From IMG/VR virus record IMGVR_UViG_3300033388_001070, positions 1 through 41,170 of that record: DNA of 41,170 nucleotides, one strand, 5' to 3'. Below the pieces are notes generated by a model, which saw only the letters and a program-made list of their open reading frames with translations, searched no databases and had not been told where the DNA came from. Every line of letters starts with the position of its first letter. The stretch's first letter is position 1. Positions 13,636-22,612 of this stretch are shown piece by piece. This DNA comes from a virus. The translations under genes were made by a program, and so were the position numbers.

Positions 13636-15127
13636 TAGGTATTGGCGGCTTAATCACTTGTACTACATCCTGGACGAACAGGGGGATCGGGTTCTGTTTA
13701 AAATGAACCAGGTCCAGTATGCGATATACTTTGCTCTCTGGTGGCTCAATATCATCCCAAAGAGCCGTCAGCACGGTATGACCACGTTTATTGCCTTGTT
13801 TATGCTTGATGCTTGCTTATTCAATTCAGACGTAAGATGCGGCATAATAGCCCACAAACTGACAGACGCAAAGAAGATATTCCGCGACAAGATCAAATAT
13901 GCTTACGGTAAGCTACCCGAAGACCTCCAAAAGTGCATTACATTAGTTAAAGATGACGCACAAGAGCTTGTATTCAGCAATAACAGCAGTATATATGTCG
14001 GCACTTCCATGCGATCCGGTACGCTCCAATACCTCCATGTTAGCGAATATGGGTATCTTTGCACCCATGCACCAGCTAAAGCGGCTGAGATCAAGGCTGG
14101 TGCGATGGAAACAGTACATGAGGGCGGGATGATATTCATTGAGAGTACATTTGAAAGCCCAACAGGTGATTTCCCTGAGATGTGCGAAGCTGCGGAGGAA
14201 ATGAGAGTTAAGGGTAAAGAGCTTGGTCCGATGGATTACAAGATACATTTCTTTAGCTGGTTCCAGAAGGATAGCAATGTAACAGATCCGAAGTATGTCG
14301 AGATAACACCCGAGGGGCACGCTTATTTTGATAAGATTGAACGAATCAGGGACACTAAGCTATCGATTGAACAGCGGTCTTGGTACACAGCAAAGAAGAA
14401 GATACTCGGTTCATTGATGTACAAAGAGCATCCTTCTACGCTTGAAGAGGCTGCAATGGTTAAGGTTGTCGGTTCTTATTATGGCGAATCGTTCACCTGG
14501 CTGCATGAGCAGGGCAGGATCGGCGAAGTGCCTTACAATCCAGCTTACCCGCTTTATACGGTCTGTGATCCCGGTTATACGTCTGCTTTCTGGCTGTTTC
14601 AGGTCATGCCGACTGGATTTGTGCATTTCATAAGGTATTACGAGGACACAGGTAAGGACTTCGGGTACTATGCAGATGTATTCCTAGAGTGGAAAGAAAG
14701 ATACGGCTACAGATACGGCGAGAAATACGCTCCTTACGACATAGATAACAACCAATACAAGCTTGTCGATGGCGGTGGGTTGCTTGACGTAGCACGTAGG
14801 GCGGGTATGGATTTTGTACAGATGGACGTAGAAAAGAGCGTTCACCTCGGCATTGCTAAGACAAATAACTTAATTAAAATGTGCAGATTCGATGAAGAGG
14901 GTTGCAAAGTTGGCATAAAGAAGGTAAAATCTTACCATGAGCAGATTAACACCGCGATGTCAACAGAGGATAAGCCAGTGTTTACAGGCATACCAGCCAA
15001 AGACGGCAACGACCACGCAGCGGACGCCCTGCGATATGTTCGAAAGGCAATCCCGCTGATAGAGACAGTTAATATCGCACCAGTAAGTCGCGGTAACTGG
15101 CAGGAACTTAAAAGGAAATACGCATAA
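13580..15127 (+). CDS. terL: Terminase large subunit
   Basis: A 515-residue packaging ATPase/nuclease. The Walker A-like element is PKSRQHGMTT (about 62-71), the variant R-Q-x-G-x-T-T form of many terminases. Walker B lies at GMIFIEST near 187-194. The C-terminal RNase H-like nuclease starts at VCDPGYTSAFWLFQV (about 330) and includes DGNDHAADALRYV near the end. It pumps DNA into the prohead through the portal at 15817. The start has an AGGA site inside terS. Confidence 0.92.
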   Translation: MAAQKENCQTDKRSKTLGNRYWRLNHLYYILDEQGDRVLFKMNQVQYAIYFALWWLNIIPKSRQHGMTTFIALFMLDACLFNSDVRCGIIAHKLTDAKKIFRDKIKYAYGKLPEDLQKCITLVKDDAQELVFSNNSSIYVGTSMRSGTLQYLHVSEYGYLCTHAPAKAAEIKAGAMETVHEGGMIFIESTFESPTGDFPEMCEAAEEMRVKGKELGPMDYKIHFFSWFQKDSNVTDPKYVEITPEGHAYFDKIERIRDTKLSIEQRSWYTAKKKILGSLMYKEHPSTLEEAAMVKVVGSYYGESFTWLHEQGRIGEVPYNPAYPLYTVCDPGYTSAFWLFQVMPTGFVHFIRYYEDTGKDFGYYADVFLEWKERYGYRYGEKYAPYDIDNNQYKLVDGGGLLDVARRAGMDFVQMDVEKSVHLGIAKTNNLIKMCRFDEEGCKVGIKKVKSYHEQINTAMSTEDKPVFTGIPAKDGNDHAADALRYVRKAIPLIETVNIAPVSRGNWQELKRKYA

Positions 15128-15318
15128 TGAGTGTAAACGCGAGTGATGCACAAGAAAGGGCGATTAACCTTGAAAAGATGTACGGTTTGAGGCTCAATAG
15201 CAGCCAAAAGCTCATCTTTATAAAGGCACTTGATGGCCAGCGTGCCTTTACGTCCCAAAAACAGCGATTTAATTCTATAAACTCGCAGCATTCAACAGAA
15301 ACGAGGGTTTGTAAATGA
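15127..15318 (+). CDS. Small hypothetical protein
   Basis: A 63-residue protein (starts MSVNASDAQERAINLEK) whose ATG overlaps the terL stop and whose stop overlaps the next start. It is helical and basic. No family is recognised; it lies between terminase and portal. Confidence 0.55.
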   Translation: MSVNASDAQERAINLEKMYGLRLNSSQKLIFIKALDGQRAFTSQKQRFNSINSQHSTETRVCK

Positions 15319-15644
15319 AAGAAAAAGAACGTATAAGCAATATAGAAGCACTGCTAAAAGGTTGTACATTAAGCGATGATGGGGCCGCTAAGTTGCTATT
15401 AAATATAAATCAATGCACTAAACCAAGAGGCACCGAGGGTAAAAAGGCCGAAACAGTACACTTCGAGACAGATCAGATAGACAGGATGTTTCTGGAATTG
15501 GCGCAGTTTACGACCGCTAGAACAAAAGATGAGTTGAAGTTAGACAAAATAAATGCTATAAAGGCAGCAGCAGACAAGGTTTATGATTCAAGTACAGCTA
15601 AGTCGAACACATTGCAAGCTATTTACGGGGTTTTAAATGCCTAA
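15315..15644 (+). CDS. Hypothetical helical protein
   Basis: A 109-residue predicted all-helical protein (MKEKERISNIEALLKG..., DRMFLELAQFTTART). It overlaps both neighbours and was not recognised. Its position suggests a head-assembly or packaging accessory function. Confidence 0.6.
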   Translation: MKEKERISNIEALLKGCTLSDDGAAKLLLNINQCTKPRGTEGKKAETVHFETDQIDRMFLELAQFTTARTKDELKLDKINAIKAAADKVYDSSTAKSNTLQAIYGVLNA

Positions 15645-15816
15645 AGACGGAACAATGAAGGTAATAAACATGCGTTGTCGGTTTATAGACCCGATAAGCG
15701 GGAAAGCAACAACTCAATGGCAGTGGGTGAGTGAGCAAGCAAAGCCCCTTTGTTCTAATTTGTTAAGAAAATCGGCAGCAATAGCAAGATGCGACATGCT
15801 AAGGAGTCACAGATAA
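15637..15816 (+). CDS. Small basic hypothetical protein
   Basis: A 59-residue protein (MPKDGTMKVINMRCRFIDP..., QWQWVSEQAK) of unknown function. Its first bases, TAAATGCCTAAAGAC, are repeated exactly at the portal start (15814), so translation starts of the two genes share a short duplication. Confidence 0.5.
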   Translation: MPKDGTMKVINMRCRFIDPISGKATTQWQWVSEQAKPLCSNLLRKSAAIARCDMLRSHR

Positions 15817-17790
15817 ATGCCTAAAGACAGCGACATTCAAAAAGAATACGACGAAGCCTACGATCACGCATGGGCTGCTTACGGTGACTATCAGACCGAG
15901 GCCAAGAAGGATATGCAGGCTTATCTCGGCGACATATTCACTTCAAAAGAGAAGATAAAGCTTAATCTCCGTGGCTCCGACCTGTTAAACATCCAGCTTA
16001 TCCGTCCGATTATCAAGTGGGTTGCAGGATTCCAGGCAGACCACCGAAAAGGGATCAAGTATGAACCTATCGAGGGTGGGGACGTTGAGACAGCGAACGA
16101 CTTCACGGAGCTTGGAACAGCGGTTATCCAGCGGAATAAGGGCTATAATATTATATCACGGGCATTCGAACACGCTTTAAAGACTGGGCTTTGCCTGGTT
16201 GACGTGTTTAACGACCTTAACGACGACACCCGGCTTGACCATTACTTTTACAATCAATTCTTGCTTGACCCGTCATGGACTAAGCTTGATCTATCCGATT
16301 GCAACTTTATGATGATGCGTAAGTTTGTCAACAAGGACCAGGCCAGGATATTACTACCCGAGGGATTTGGCCCAGAGATTAGCAAGATAGACGATGACAA
16401 GCACCAATCAGACGGTAAGTTTCCGAACCTTATTACCCCAATCCAGTTTGGCAATAAGATGTTCAGCTATGACCAATTCCAGCAGCGTGACACAGAGCAA
16501 CGCACTATCGTCATCATCAAACAGACCGGCAAAGAAATGGAATGGAAGGGATCGAAGAAGGATTTAGACGTTTTGCTTAACGGGCTAGTCGAACAAGGCA
16601 TACCCGCCGAGATGATAACGACTATCCAGCGTACTTTCCCTACTGTCAAGGTATCAGCGTTCTTGAATGGCAAGCATGTTGAAACGCAGATTGACCCGTT
16701 CAAGCTTGGCGATTACTCAGCTACTCCTATTCAATGCTTCTATGACCCTGAATACGATCAAATGAAGTGGAAGTTACAAGGCATGGTGCGGAGCTTGAAG
16801 GATATCCAGAGAGCCGAGACAAAGCGTATGATCGCGGCGATTGCATGGTACGAAAACAACATATCATACGGACTTGACTTTGAAGAAGGTGCATTGGTTG
16901 ACGACGAGGACGCATTCAAGACCGGCGGTGGGCCGAGAATGTTTACGGAAGGCGCTCTATCAGGCGATAAAGCAAGGGACCGACAGACTCCACCAATGCC
17001 AGGCGGAATGCTCGAGCTTCACAATATGCTTACTGATTTAATGCCGAAGACAGTCAATGTCAACCCGGATATGATGGGCTTACCTCCAGATGCGAATGGC
17101 GCGGTTATCAGTGGATTGCTTTCAGAGTTGCGTATTGGCTCCGGTATGGTAGGCTTAAGGGGTTTATTCGACGATTTGAGCCAGTCACAGAACATTATCG
17201 GGAGCAAGTTGCTGAAATTGTACCAACGATACCCACAGAAGAAGGTTGTCCGGATTCTTGGACGTGAGCCATCAGAGGGATTCAGGGATGCAAAGACTGC
17301 TAAATTTGACGCAGCCACGGCAGAAGGAGTCTTGACAGATACGCAAAGAAATGTACAATATCAGGAAATGCTCAATTTAATGATCAAAGGTCAAGAAATG
17401 GGCAAGCCGTTCCCGGCAGAATGGGAAGACTTGCTTGAGCTTGGCACTCTGCAGATATCGCAGACTATGCTTAAGAAGATGAAGGAACGCACCGAACAGG
17501 CCCAGAAAAAGCAACAGGAACAGCAACAGCAGCAAGACAAGCTGCAAGAGCTAACAATACAGTCAATACAGGCTTCGACCGCAGAAGACGCAGCACAGGC
17601 CGAGGAGCGAAGGTCAGAGGTCAACGCTAATCTTGCTCAGGCTGGATTGGATCAGGCTAAGACTATTACAGAAATAAAGGCGGCAGAGGGAGAGATTGGA
17701 ACTCGTACAGTGGATCAGCTTATCGAGATTGCCAAGCTTAACCTTGAGCAGCAGAAACTTAATCAACCCATACAAAATGGAGTGAAATAA
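15817..17790 (+). CDS. Portal protein (P22-like)
   Basis: A 657-residue protein of the size and layout of P22-type portals. The N-terminal stem/clip region includes NIQLIRPIIKWVAGFQADHRKGIKYEP. The centre has a long helix near MKWKLQGMVRSLKDIQRAETKRMIAAIAWYE. Residues ~555 onward form a Gln-rich coiled coil (KKQQEQQQQQDKLQE), as in the barrel of podovirus portals. It forms the dodecameric DNA channel at one capsid vertex and docks terminase and tail adaptors. Confidence 0.85.
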   Translation: MPKDSDIQKEYDEAYDHAWAAYGDYQTEAKKDMQAYLGDIFTSKEKIKLNLRGSDLLNIQLIRPIIKWVAGFQADHRKGIKYEPIEGGDVETANDFTELGTAVIQRNKGYNIISRAFEHALKTGLCLVDVFNDLNDDTRLDHYFYNQFLLDPSWTKLDLSDCNFMMMRKFVNKDQARILLPEGFGPEISKIDDDKHQSDGKFPNLITPIQFGNKMFSYDQFQQRDTEQRTIVIIKQTGKEMEWKGSKKDLDVLLNGLVEQGIPAEMITTIQRTFPTVKVSAFLNGKHVETQIDPFKLGDYSATPIQCFYDPEYDQMKWKLQGMVRSLKDIQRAETKRMIAAIAWYENNISYGLDFEEGALVDDEDAFKTGGGPRMFTEGALSGDKARDRQTPPMPGGMLELHNMLTDLMPKTVNVNPDMMGLPPDANGAVISGLLSELRIGSGMVGLRGLFDDLSQSQNIIGSKLLKLYQRYPQKKVVRILGREPSEGFRDAKTAKFDAATAEGVLTDTQRNVQYQEMLNLMIKGQEMGKPFPAEWEDLLELGTLQISQTMLKKMKERTEQAQKKQQEQQQQQDKLQELTIQSIQASTAEDAAQAEERRSEVNANLAQAGLDQAKTITEIKAAEGEIGTRTVDQLIEIAKLNLEQQKLNQPIQNGVK

Positions 17791-18261
17791 ATGAAAACTA
17801 AAGGCTTAACCCACGGCGACATAACAGACGCTTTCAATGCTGACTTGCAAAAGAACATTGAGAAGATTGTCAACGCTAAATCAAAGCGAAAACGCCCTTA
17901 TTACATCTTAATCCATATAAAAGGCAGCTATGACGGGCCTTTAGCGATGGGAAACAATAACGAACTACTCCACGGAGTCGACAAAAAACAGGAACGATTC
18001 CGGGGCGAAACAAAAGAAATGGACTTATCTGGCGTTAAAGTCGGTCATACGATCATACAGGTGCTTGAACCTTACCAGGTCCCAAACGTACCACTTATAG
18101 CCAATATCTTAATGAAAGTGGACAATAAAGCCGGCACAATAGAACGAATGTACGCTTTACCGCCAGATATTCCAACAGTCGATGACGGTAAGAGCCAAGA
18201 ATGTGAATCAGTAATCAGGGATGCTCAGGGCATGCCTATTGTTTATGGAGCTACAGCATGA
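17791..18261 (+). CDS. Hypothetical head-region protein
   Basis: A 156-residue protein starting directly after the portal stop. A basic N-terminal third (NAKSKRKRPYYILIHIKG) precedes a mixed alpha/beta part with a Pro-rich stretch near VLEPYQVPNVPL and VRDAQGMPIVYG at the end. Genes at this position in related podoviruses are often small head accessory proteins; no family was recognised. Confidence 0.6.
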   Translation: MKTKGLTHGDITDAFNADLQKNIEKIVNAKSKRKRPYYILIHIKGSYDGPLAMGNNNELLHGVDKKQERFRGETKEMDLSGVKVGHTIIQVLEPYQVPNVPLIANILMKVDNKAGTIERMYALPPDIPTVDDGKSQECESVIRDAQGMPIVYGATA

Positions 18262-18449
18262 CGCAAGATGAAGCACTAAGAATAGCAGGCGATACACTTA
18301 TTATGGCTTTCCCAGATACATACGGATCGATCACGTTCAACCTGCAAGGCCAAAGAAAAACTGTCCATGCTAACGTAATAAGCAAAATAGTTCTTGAAAG
18401 TGGTGACAAACAGATTAAAATAGACCAGAAAGAGAGCAAGCAATTATGA
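18258..18449 (+). CDS. Small hypothetical protein
   Basis: A 63-residue protein (starts MTQDEALRIAGDTLI) overlapping both neighbours by 4 bp. A beta-rich centre with HANVISKIVLESGDKQIKID. The function is unknown. Confidence 0.5.
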   Translation: MTQDEALRIAGDTLIMAFPDTYGSITFNLQGQRKTVHANVISKIVLESGDKQIKIDQKESKQL

Positions 18450-18604
18450 AAAGATGCGATAAATGTAAATTCGGCGAACCTGTAGCAGAACGTATTAAGT
18501 GCAGGCGATTCCCGGCTACCAGTGACGGCAAGGGCCATAAGTCGAAAGATACCCAGCCGATGATGCTGCGGGATGACTGGTGCGGAGAGCATATCAAGAA
18601 ATGA
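18446..18604 (+). CDS. Small zinc-ribbon protein
   Basis: A 52-residue protein with CDKCKFG at 4-10, a single C near 20 and WCGEHIKK at the end: a four-Cys pattern with a final His. Such short phage zinc ribbons of the CxxCxFG type are common and of unknown role. The ATG overlaps the stop of the gene before. Confidence 0.6.
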   Translation: MKRCDKCKFGEPVAERIKCRRFPATSDGKGHKSKDTQPMMLRDDWCGEHIKK

Positions 18605-18657
18605 TGCTATTTTCAATTACGATGATTATATTCTTTATAATGTCAATGAATAGGTAA
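18601..18657 (+). CDS. Very small hydrophobic peptide (tentative)
   Basis: An 18-codon frame whose ATG overlaps the previous stop. Nearly all residues are hydrophobic (FSITMIIFFIM). It may be a membrane peptide or only a spacer in the operon. Confidence 0.25.
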   Translation: MMLFSITMIIFFIMSMNR

Positions 18658-18659
18658 TA

Positions 18660-18848
18660 ATGAGCGGCGTAAGCAAAAAGCTATGCATAACACTTATCGG
18701 CATACAAGCCGTAGTCCACATGGCCGATGACGCCACTGAGAAGTTCCCTTATGGGTGTTTAATAGTCGGCATGGTCATCATTTACAAGCTAGTGCAGTGC
18801 AGGATTGACGTAATAAGAAGTAAATTTGGTAAACAGGAAGAAAAGTAG
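18660..18848 (+). CDS. Small membrane protein
   Basis: A 62-residue protein with hydrophobic stretches at about 7-19 and 32-47 (CLIVGMVIIYKLVQ) and a Lys-rich C-terminus. It probably inserts once or twice in the membrane. It lies in a cluster of tiny ORFs between portal and scaffold genes and could contribute to lysis. Confidence 0.5.
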   Translation: MSGVSKKLCITLIGIQAVVHMADDATEKFPYGCLIVGMVIIYKLVQCRIDVIRSKFGKQEEK

Positions 18849-18849
18849 A

Positions 18850-18981
18850 ATGACAACAAAAGCAGAAATAGACAAGATAGTGAATGAGATACTAGGCGAT
18901 AATAATGTTTGCGAGCCTTCACTGGAAACAGTTATCGCTTCAAAAAGAACCATGTCGATTTTAACAGAAGATACAGAATGA
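18850..18981 (+). CDS. Small hypothetical protein
   Basis: A 43-residue frame (starts MTTKAEIDKIVNEILGD), acidic and helical, overlapping the next start by 4 bp. Unknown function. Confidence 0.4.
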   Translation: MTTKAEIDKIVNEILGDNNVCEPSLETVIASKRTMSILTEDTE

Positions 18982-19043
18982 AGATGGCAATTATATATTT
19001 AACTGTCACACTCGCAGCATTGGGCTGCCTGGTGTGCTACTAA
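18978..19043 (+). CDS. 21-residue hydrophobic peptide (tentative)
   Basis: The ATG overlaps the previous stop (ATGA). The peptide is hydrophobic with a Cys-containing end (LAALGCLVC). It resembles a truncated signal or lipoprotein peptide. Existence as a product is uncertain. Confidence 0.3.
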   Translation: MKMAIIYLTVTLAALGCLVCY

Positions 19044-19064
19044 CCCTTACTGGCAGGAAGTGCG

Positions 19065-19157
19065 ATGTTTGAATTTCTTAACATATTCGACACAATGTAT
19101 GAAAACGTATCAGTAGGCTTGATGGTGTTAATACTTTTGGTATTGATGGTAAAGTAG
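19065..19157 (+). CDS. Small single-pass membrane peptide
   Basis: A 30-residue frame (starts MFEFLNIFDTMYENVS) ending in one transmembrane stretch (VGLMVLILLVLMV) and Lys. AGGAAG lies upstream. It is the last ORF before the terminator at 19201-19240. Confidence 0.4.
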   Translation: MFEFLNIFDTMYENVSVGLMVLILLVLMVK

Positions 19158-19200
19158 AAGCAAATTGACAACTAAATAAGAGCAACACGAACTAATCGAA

Positions 19201-19240
19201 AGCTCAAATCACCCTTAACGGGGTTGGTTTGGGCTTTTTT
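19201..19240 (+). terminator. Rho-independent terminator before the capsid genes
   Basis: AGCTCAAATCACCC (19201-19214) can pair with GGGTTGGTTTGGGCT (19221-19235), with some G-U pairs, and is followed by T6 (19235-19240). It lies between the tiny-ORF cluster and the scaffold gene. Partial read-through is likely needed, since no clear promoter was found between it and the scaffold start at 19301. Confidence 0.75.
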
Positions 19241-19300
19241 AATGGATTTTGATAAGTAACTGAACGCCTACTAAGGCATAACTTTTTAAGGAATAGTAAC

Positions 19301-20170
19301 ATGGAAACAGACGTAAACACGGATCAGATCGTCGCTGACTCAGGCGTAGTGCAGGCCGCCTCTGCAACAGAACCAGTAATAGACGCAGGCCAGCCCGTCC
19401 CTGGTGAAGGAGTACCTACTACTGAGGGCGTACCTCAACAGCAGGCCGTTGCTCCGACGGAACAACAGGTAGAGCAAAAAGGACCAGTGCCATACGAAAG
19501 ATTTGCCGAGGTTAATTCCAAGGCGAATACGGCAGCAGCAGAGAATGCACAGCTCAAAGAGCATATAAGCCTTCTCAGTAATCAGCAGCCGACCCAGCAG
19601 CAGCAACAGCCAGTACAGCAAGTCCAAGAGGGGCTTACTTCGCAGGTTATGAAGCAGTTGGGGATCGACGAAGACTATGCAACGCCAGTACAAATGGCAC
19701 AAGTTATTGACACTGTAGCGAATATCAGAGCTACCCAGACGGCTACGCAGACTCAAAATGCGCAGTTTATGGCGACGCATGCTGATTTTGCACAGGTTGT
19801 CGGTGGTAATGATCCCGTAACAGGTCAGTTTACCTACGCTCCACCGTTGTTAAGAGCTATTCAGCTCAATCCACAGTTGATGACCGACTTACAGGCAGCA
19901 GGGACAGGCGCAAACCGCCTTGCTTACCAGATCGCAGTCAGTGACCCAACTTACCAGACGCAACTTGCACAGGCGAATAAACCCGCCCCGCAATTACAGG
20001 CAGAAGCAGCAGAGGCGGCTATAAACTCCGCTCAAAGCATGACTTCTATCTCAGCGGTTGGTAGTGGTGGAGTTATTGACAAAGCGGCAGAGCTTAGAAA
20101 TATGTCTGACGCTGATTTTGCCGCCCATAAGCAGGCCGTCATACAACAAGGCGGAGTATCGTCTTACTAA
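19301..20170 (+). CDS. Putative scaffolding protein
   Basis: A 289-residue acidic protein rich in Gln, Ala and Pro. The first ~60 residues look disordered and acidic; about 60-115 is a predicted coiled coil with a Gln-rich run (QPTQQQQQPVQQ); the C-terminal part is helical. This composition and the place immediately before the major capsid gene are typical of podovirus scaffolds, which guide prohead assembly and leave before maturation. The identification rests on context and composition. Confidence 0.7.
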   Translation: METDVNTDQIVADSGVVQAASATEPVIDAGQPVPGEGVPTTEGVPQQQAVAPTEQQVEQKGPVPYERFAEVNSKANTAAAENAQLKEHISLLSNQQPTQQQQQPVQQVQEGLTSQVMKQLGIDEDYATPVQMAQVIDTVANIRATQTATQTQNAQFMATHADFAQVVGGNDPVTGQFTYAPPLLRAIQLNPQLMTDLQAAGTGANRLAYQIAVSDPTYQTQLAQANKPAPQLQAEAAEAAINSAQSMTSISAVGSGGVIDKAAELRNMSDADFAAHKQAVIQQGGVSSY

Positions 20171-20187
20171 TGAAAGGAGCCAATTAA

Positions 20188-21120
20188 ATGGCTGACAATC
20201 TAACAACAACCGTACAAGTGCCGCCAGCAGTGGGTATATTTTACGAACGGACTCTTTTACAAGAGAACCGGCCTAAATATATCTTCAACAGGTTCGCACA
20301 GAAGTTTTCTATCGGCTCTAAGGGCGGGAAAACTATCAAATGGCGCAGATATTCGCGATATGCAGCTGCGACCACACCGTTGACCGAGGGAATTACCCCT
20401 AACGGCCATAAACAGGCAAGAGTTGATTTGCTCGCAATAGCTTCACAGTATGGCGATTTTGCAATCGTTACCGATGTTGTCGACTTGACAATAGAGGACG
20501 CAAATATCACTATCGAAGTTGATTTGCAGTCAGATCAGCAGAACAACACCAACGATGTCCTCACTCGGGATATCCTGGTTAATGCCGCTTCGTCTATCAC
20601 TTGTTCTAACGGCGACCCAACAGCAACACTGTTGAACCGTGAAGATATCGACACCGCCCGCGGTACACTACGCGGAAACGATGCCGATGTTATTACAGGA
20701 ATGATCGCGGCCGGAACAGGTCAAGGCACAGGTCCAGTCCGGCCTGCATACTTCGGGATGGCTCATACCGATCTTGAAGATGACCTTGAAGACGTGTCAG
20801 GCTTTAAAGAAGCAACAAACTATGCTGCTCAAAAGGGCGTAGACGTTGCCGAAAAAGGCCAGACAGGTAATGTCCGATGGTTGCTTTCGACTCAGGGAGC
20901 TACTTCTGGCTCAAACTACCTTAACCCAATCATCGCTAAGAACGCTTACGGCGTTGTTGATATTAGCGGTGGCAATATGAAGAGTATTGTCAAAGGACTA
21001 GGTACAGCAGGCACAGAAGATCCTCTCGATCAGAGAGCTACTGTTGGTTGGAAGATGTGGCAAGTTGCCCGCATCTTGAATGACGCTAATATTATCGTGC
21101 TTATTTGCACTAACGGCTAA
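20188..21120 (+). CDS. Major capsid protein, N4 gp56 family
   Basis: A 310-residue HK97-fold capsid protein of the N4 gp56 type. Diagnostic segments are RPKYIFNRFAQK near 28-39, the GGKTIKWRRYSRY and TTPLTEGITPNG blocks (about 46-72), and SQYGDFAIVTDVVDLT near 85-100. AHTDLEDDLEDV lies in the middle, with a C-terminal domain ending IIVLICTNG. A strong AAAGGAGCC site precedes the ATG, as expected for the most abundant protein. Confidence 0.9.
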   Translation: MADNLTTTVQVPPAVGIFYERTLLQENRPKYIFNRFAQKFSIGSKGGKTIKWRRYSRYAAATTPLTEGITPNGHKQARVDLLAIASQYGDFAIVTDVVDLTIEDANITIEVDLQSDQQNNTNDVLTRDILVNAASSITCSNGDPTATLLNREDIDTARGTLRGNDADVITGMIAAGTGQGTGPVRPAYFGMAHTDLEDDLEDVSGFKEATNYAAQKGVDVAEKGQTGNVRWLLSTQGATSGSNYLNPIIAKNAYGVVDISGGNMKSIVKGLGTAGTEDPLDQRATVGWKMWQVARILNDANIIVLICTNG

Positions 21121-21135
21121 GAAAGGGGTATTACT

Positions 21136-21798
21136 ATGAGAAAAGTATTAAGACATATTGAATCTGACGGGCTCGCGGTAATCGTCGATATTGGCTTTGT
21201 GCCAAATCTAGCAAAGGTTCATCTGAGCGATGGAACAAATGTAGATATAATTACATGGTTCCAGCGAATGTTTGATGACGAAGGCGAATATGGAACTATT
21301 ATGACGGGTACATCCGGCACAACCACAGTGGCAACTACGGCTGCGACTGGTATTTCGGCTTTTGATTCTACGTTGCCAAGACAGATGCTCCCAGCTCCTA
21401 GCGGTACAGGATTACAAGGTGCATCATTGCCTAGTGCTTTTGTCGCGGGGACTGCACAACCAACAGCCAGAACAACGGCCGTTCTTGGAACAGTAACTAA
21501 GCCTTCGATCGCAAGTGGCAACACTAAGGGTTTGATTGCTGAATGTACTGTTTCTGGTGGTGTTTACGGCACAGAACCAACTTGGCCAGAAATCGAAGGC
21601 CAAACTGTTTCCGATGGTAATAACACTTGGATAATGCGAGAATCTATTATCGAAGATATCGGTGTTAAGGGTATCCAGATCGGTGCGGATGTTATCAACA
21701 ACGATAACGGCAACCAGATTTATATCGAAGCTGAATTTGCAGATGCAGACCCAGCCGAAGTAGACGCTGGTAGCGTAGTTGCAGGAAACCCAGTTTAA
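21136..21798 (+). CDS. Head decoration / virion structural protein
   Basis: A 220-residue protein following the capsid gene. The first ~55 residues are mixed alpha/beta (HIESDGLAVIVDIGF); the middle is Thr/Ala-rich and probably flexible. The segment GTEPTWPEIEGQTVSDGNNTWIMRE near 150-175 is a motif seen in many phage virion surface proteins. The last third is acidic. It is probably a capsid decoration or head fibre protein. Confidence 0.6.
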   Translation: MRKVLRHIESDGLAVIVDIGFVPNLAKVHLSDGTNVDIITWFQRMFDDEGEYGTIMTGTSGTTTVATTAATGISAFDSTLPRQMLPAPSGTGLQGASLPSAFVAGTAQPTARTTAVLGTVTKPSIASGNTKGLIAECTVSGGVYGTEPTWPEIEGQTVSDGNNTWIMRESIIEDIGVKGIQIGADVINNDNGNQIYIEAEFADADPAEVDAGSVVAGNPV

Positions 21799-21804
21799 TT
21801 AAAC

Positions 21805-21826
21805 GGGGGTCGTTAAGTCGGCCCCC
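21805..21826 (+). terminator. GC hairpin after the decoration gene
   Basis: GGGGG-T-CG (21805-21812) pairs with CG-G-CCCCC (21819-21826). It is followed by ATAACTTT, too poor in T for strong termination. It may reduce transcription or stabilise the 3' end of capsid mRNA. Confidence 0.45.
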
Positions 21827-21847
21827 ATAACTTTAAAAGGAGTAAAT

Positions 21848-22432
21848 ATGAGCACTACTACAGAAGCACCTCAAGCTCCCTTGACGTTCAAAGAACGCAT
21901 AAAGGGCAAGAGTAAAAAAGATCTGGCTGAGATTGCAAAAGAAGAATTTCAGTTAAATGTTGATACTAAAGTCGAAGTCGATGTATTGCGCGATACCTTG
22001 CAGAGAATGCACGAATCGCGAGTTACTACGGCATTGGAAAAGAATCAGGCAGCAGCCCAGCTCTTTCTCGAAAGAGACAAGGACGAAAAGCTATTGCCGA
22101 TAATCTTCCAGCCACTCGATTTCCCGACTAACCCTCTTAAGTTCTCTTTTGATGGTGGGTTTGGAATACGAGACAGGAAGAACCCGAAAAGAAATCCGGG
22201 AGGACTGTCAAGAATGGCTAACTTCTTTCTCATTCCAGGCGAAACGTATCAACTGCCTTTGTGTGTTATAAATCACTTGAAGAGCAAGACTTACCGGGAC
22301 AATAAACCTCAATTTGATAGCGAAACGGGTATGCAGAACGGCAATATACCTATTATCAAGCCGAGATTTATGCTGACTCCTGTTCTGTCTGACGCAGCGA
22401 TGAACAATTTAGGTTCAAGAAACTTTAGCTAG
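21848..22432 (+). CDS. Hypothetical head protein
   Basis: A 194-residue protein with an N-terminal short helical domain (KSKKDLAEIAKEEFQLNVD, similar in style to SAP/HeH helix-extended-helix units). A linker follows and then a beta-rich C-terminal ~115 residues including DFPTNPLKFSFDGGFGIRDR. It lies between decoration and connector genes. Function not recognised. Confidence 0.6.
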   Translation: MSTTTEAPQAPLTFKERIKGKSKKDLAEIAKEEFQLNVDTKVEVDVLRDTLQRMHESRVTTALEKNQAAAQLFLERDKDEKLLPIIFQPLDFPTNPLKFSFDGGFGIRDRKNPKRNPGGLSRMANFFLIPGETYQLPLCVINHLKSKTYRDNKPQFDSETGMQNGNIPIIKPRFMLTPVLSDAAMNNLGSRNFS

Positions 22433-22444
22433 AAAGGGCCAATT

Positions 22445-22612
22445 ATGGCAATTAAACACGTAAGATCGGGCGAAGTCGATACGCCCGAAGAGGTTGCAAA
22501 GGCAATAAATAGACTTATCGACAATATGAATCAGATGGAAGCTAAGATTGAACAGCTTGTATCTGAAAAGAAAACTAAAACTTCAAAGAAAGGGGCCAAA
22601 AATGAGAAATAA
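22445..22612 (+). CDS. Small helical protein
   Basis: A 55-residue, Lys-rich protein (starts MAIKHVRSGEVDTPEEVAK) with one long amphipathic helix (AINRLIDNMNQMEAKIEQLV). It overlaps the start of the next gene by 11 bp. It may be a small virion or assembly protein. Confidence 0.55.
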   Translation: MAIKHVRSGEVDTPEEVAKAINRLIDNMNQMEAKIEQLVSEKKTKTSKKGAKNEK

